Shown piece after piece: positions 44,200-45,963 of a DNA stretch of 45,963 nucleotides. The stretch's first letter is position 1; each line of letters starts with the position of its first letter. The notes under the pieces were generated by a model. It searched no databases. It saw only the letters and a program-made list of their open reading frames with translations, and was not told where the DNA came from. This stretch comes from Welwitschia mirabilis. Lineage: Eukaryota; Gnetophyta; Gnetopsida; Welwitschiales. The stretch spans positions 102,643,853-102,689,815 of the forward strand of contig JBOZIK010000001.1 of NCBI GenBank assembly GCA_051453625.1, in the 5' to 3' direction. Position numbers and translations under genes: made by a program.

Positions 44200-45275
44200 T
44201 TTATACTAAGTCATCTATAAATGTTTGCCCCAAACTAAAATACATAATATTCTTAAGCATTGCCATTTAAGGCCTATGGGGGCCATTCTTCAACTAATAA
44301 ATTGGTACAAAAATTCTTCAAGATGGATTCTATTGACCTTCTATTTTTAAATACTTATATCTCTATTGCAAATAATGTGAAAATCATCAAAAACTAGGAA
44401 ATCTTTTGTAATAGTCGTTAATGCCCATAAACTCAATTCTCACTGTTGAACCTTCTGATATTTGGGGAATCACTTTTCAAGGCCTCTATCCACCCTCAAA
44501 CAGGCGTTAATACATTCTTTCCTATGTTGGTTACACAACTAAATGAGTAGAGGAATGTGTGTTTCAATCAAATGATGTTCAAATAGTGGTAAAATTCTTT
44601 AAGTAAAATATCTTAATGTGGTTTAATTATCTATAAGTTTTAATTAGTAATGGAGAAACACACTTTTGTAATGGGTTACTTACAAAGTAGCATACCCTAT
44701 CACCCCTAAGCCATTGGTCAAGTTAAGGTTACTAATAGGGAAATTAAGAAAATTTTTCAAAAGATAGTAAACTTAATAAGAAAATACTGGTCCTTTAAGT
44801 TTAATGACATTCTATGAGCCTATCGCATAGCTTATAAAACACACTTAGGAATGTCCCCATTTATATTAGTCAATGGAAAAGCCTATCATTTATCCATAGA
44901 ACTTGAGCATAAGGCATAATAGCAATTAAAAACATAACTTATACTCATAGGTAGTAAGGAGAAAAAGGGTCATACAACTTAATGAATTAAATGAAATCAG
45001 GAATGATGCATACAAAAACATGAAAATCAATAACAAAAGCATGAAAAAGTTTTACTATTAGAACATCCTTTTGAAAATGTTTCAAGAAGGAGAACTAGTT
45101 TTTCTTTATAACTCACAATTATATCTATTACTAGGCAAACTAATTTCTAAGCAGAAAGTTCCATTTCTAATTTAAAAAAGTTTTGCCTAATGGAATATTT
45201 CTCATTGAAAACACCAGAAATAATTAAAAATTCAAGATCAATAAACATCGCCTTAAACATTACCATTTATTGTTC
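44200..45275 (+). pseudogene. gypsy integrase
   Basis: An N-terminal zinc-domain relic (ILKHCHLRPMGA near 44240-44280, where H-C-H-x-x-x-x-G-G-H is expected) is followed by an FDIWGI-type core start near 44455 (first Asp), ISNGETHFCN near 44645 (second catalytic position) and YHP-AIGQVKVTNREIKKI near 44697-44755 (Glu segment: E now V/K). An [29 protein letters not shown] run follows near 44830-44915. The C-terminus has a GELVFLYNSQL stretch near 45090 and ends with FKINKHRLKHYH. This order is diagnostic of Athila-like integrase. Multiple stops. Confidence 0.87.
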
Positions 45276-45963
45276 TAGTAACTTATGAAATTATGAGACT
45301 TACAGGCCTAAGTTAATGGCCTTAAATAAAAATCAACTATAAGGAATCCCATTATTACTTAAGCAATAAATCGTGGTTGCTTACACTTATGGTTTTTAAC
45401 AAAGAGTTATGATTATTTCAAATGTGATTGTTAAAAGCACGTTCAGTTAAAGTTTCCAATTTCTATAAAACTTGGATAAAAAAGAGAAATATATCCTCAT
45501 ATATGTTCCATATGTCTAAAGCTTTTTATGAAGACAAGATTTGTCTTGATTAGGCTAATGAGCCAATGACCCCTCTCATGTGCATTAAAAAATGAATATG
45601 AGAAGATGATCTAAGGAAAAATAATATCTATCCTCTAAACACACATCTCCCTAATCACTTAATTAGGTTTAGTTAACTGCATCAGGGTTGTGAATGCTTA
45701 CTAGCAATGTATCTCTAATGATCTAATTATAGCATAATCAATTGCATTAAGGCTATAAATATTCACTAGCAAGGCAACACTAATTTCTTCATTAAACAAT
45801 ATGTTTTAACTCTATTGGAAGAAAATGTTATAAAATAGGATGCTTAATGTGATTCAAAACTTAAAACTAAGGGCATATATGTTAGTAGAAAAGGAAAATA
45901 AAGGAAAGAAAAAGGTGGGAATTGGAAGCCTTCTATGAACTCTTGTCTTTTAACTTTCATACT
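45276..45963 (+). other. gypsy 3' region, no gene recognised
   Basis: Follows integrase; Athila-type elements have a long 3' region here. Purine-rich sequence at 45891-45935 (gaaaaggaaaataaaggaaag and onward) could be near a polypurine tract, but no LTR start can be confirmed before the window ends. Confidence 0.4.

Overview
The window looks like a gap-containing assembly piece from the repeat-rich, AT-rich nuclear DNA of a flowering plant. Nearly everything recognisable is transposable-element sequence: Ty1/copia elements whose pol resembles the Sirevirus (SIRE/Opie-Ji) lineage, a Ty3/gypsy element of Athila type, a small LTR element and a miniature TRIM-type array. No intact host gene, tRNA or rRNA could be supported. 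Element genes are full of stops and frameshifts. Many changes are of the C-to-T/G-to-A kind (for example the gypsy primer site TGGCGCC now reads TGGTGCT), which fits old, methylated, deaminated repeats. A monocot is possible, because the Sirevirus-like elements recall maize Opie/Ji, but the sequence does not prove it.

Layout. 1-1755: probable old LTR with a motif-repeat region and a pyrimidine tract. 4440-5035: copia integrase relic. 7461-9863: complete small LTR element (LTRs, initiator-Met primer site, polypurine tract, 5-bp target duplication) with a CpG-rich internal region I do not recognise. 9962-10267: orphan 101-codon ORF. 11456-12430: tandem TRIM-like array on the minus strand in which two LTR types alternate around the same ~100-bp internal segment, with inverted pieces at both ends. 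13500-14570: copia RT/RNase H relic. 15461-16583: 567-bp tandem duplication. 17744-26181: Sirevirus-like copia element on the minus strand, bounded by GATAT duplications, with protease, integrase, RT and RNase H but most of gag deleted, and an extra LTR copy at an assembly gap. 26977-45963: Athila-like gypsy element on the plus strand (LTR, Asp-type primer site, gag, protease, then RT, RNase H, integrase). Its coding region is split at 31302 by a plus-strand array of the same copia family (31303-42392) carrying four LTR copies, one gag/protease and two copies of an extra acidic-tailed ORF in place of integrase/RT.

How the parts relate. The plus and minus copia elements share LTR sequence, primer site, 3' UTR and two purine tracts, but have opposite losses: one keeps gag plus an extra ORF and lacks pol, the other keeps pol and lacks the gag core. 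This is the best candidate for an unusual system here: a possible non-autonomous Sirevirus derivative with its own gene, next to a relative that could once have supplied pol. Eight runs of N, several inside LTRs, mean that the repeat copy number within the arrays is uncertain.
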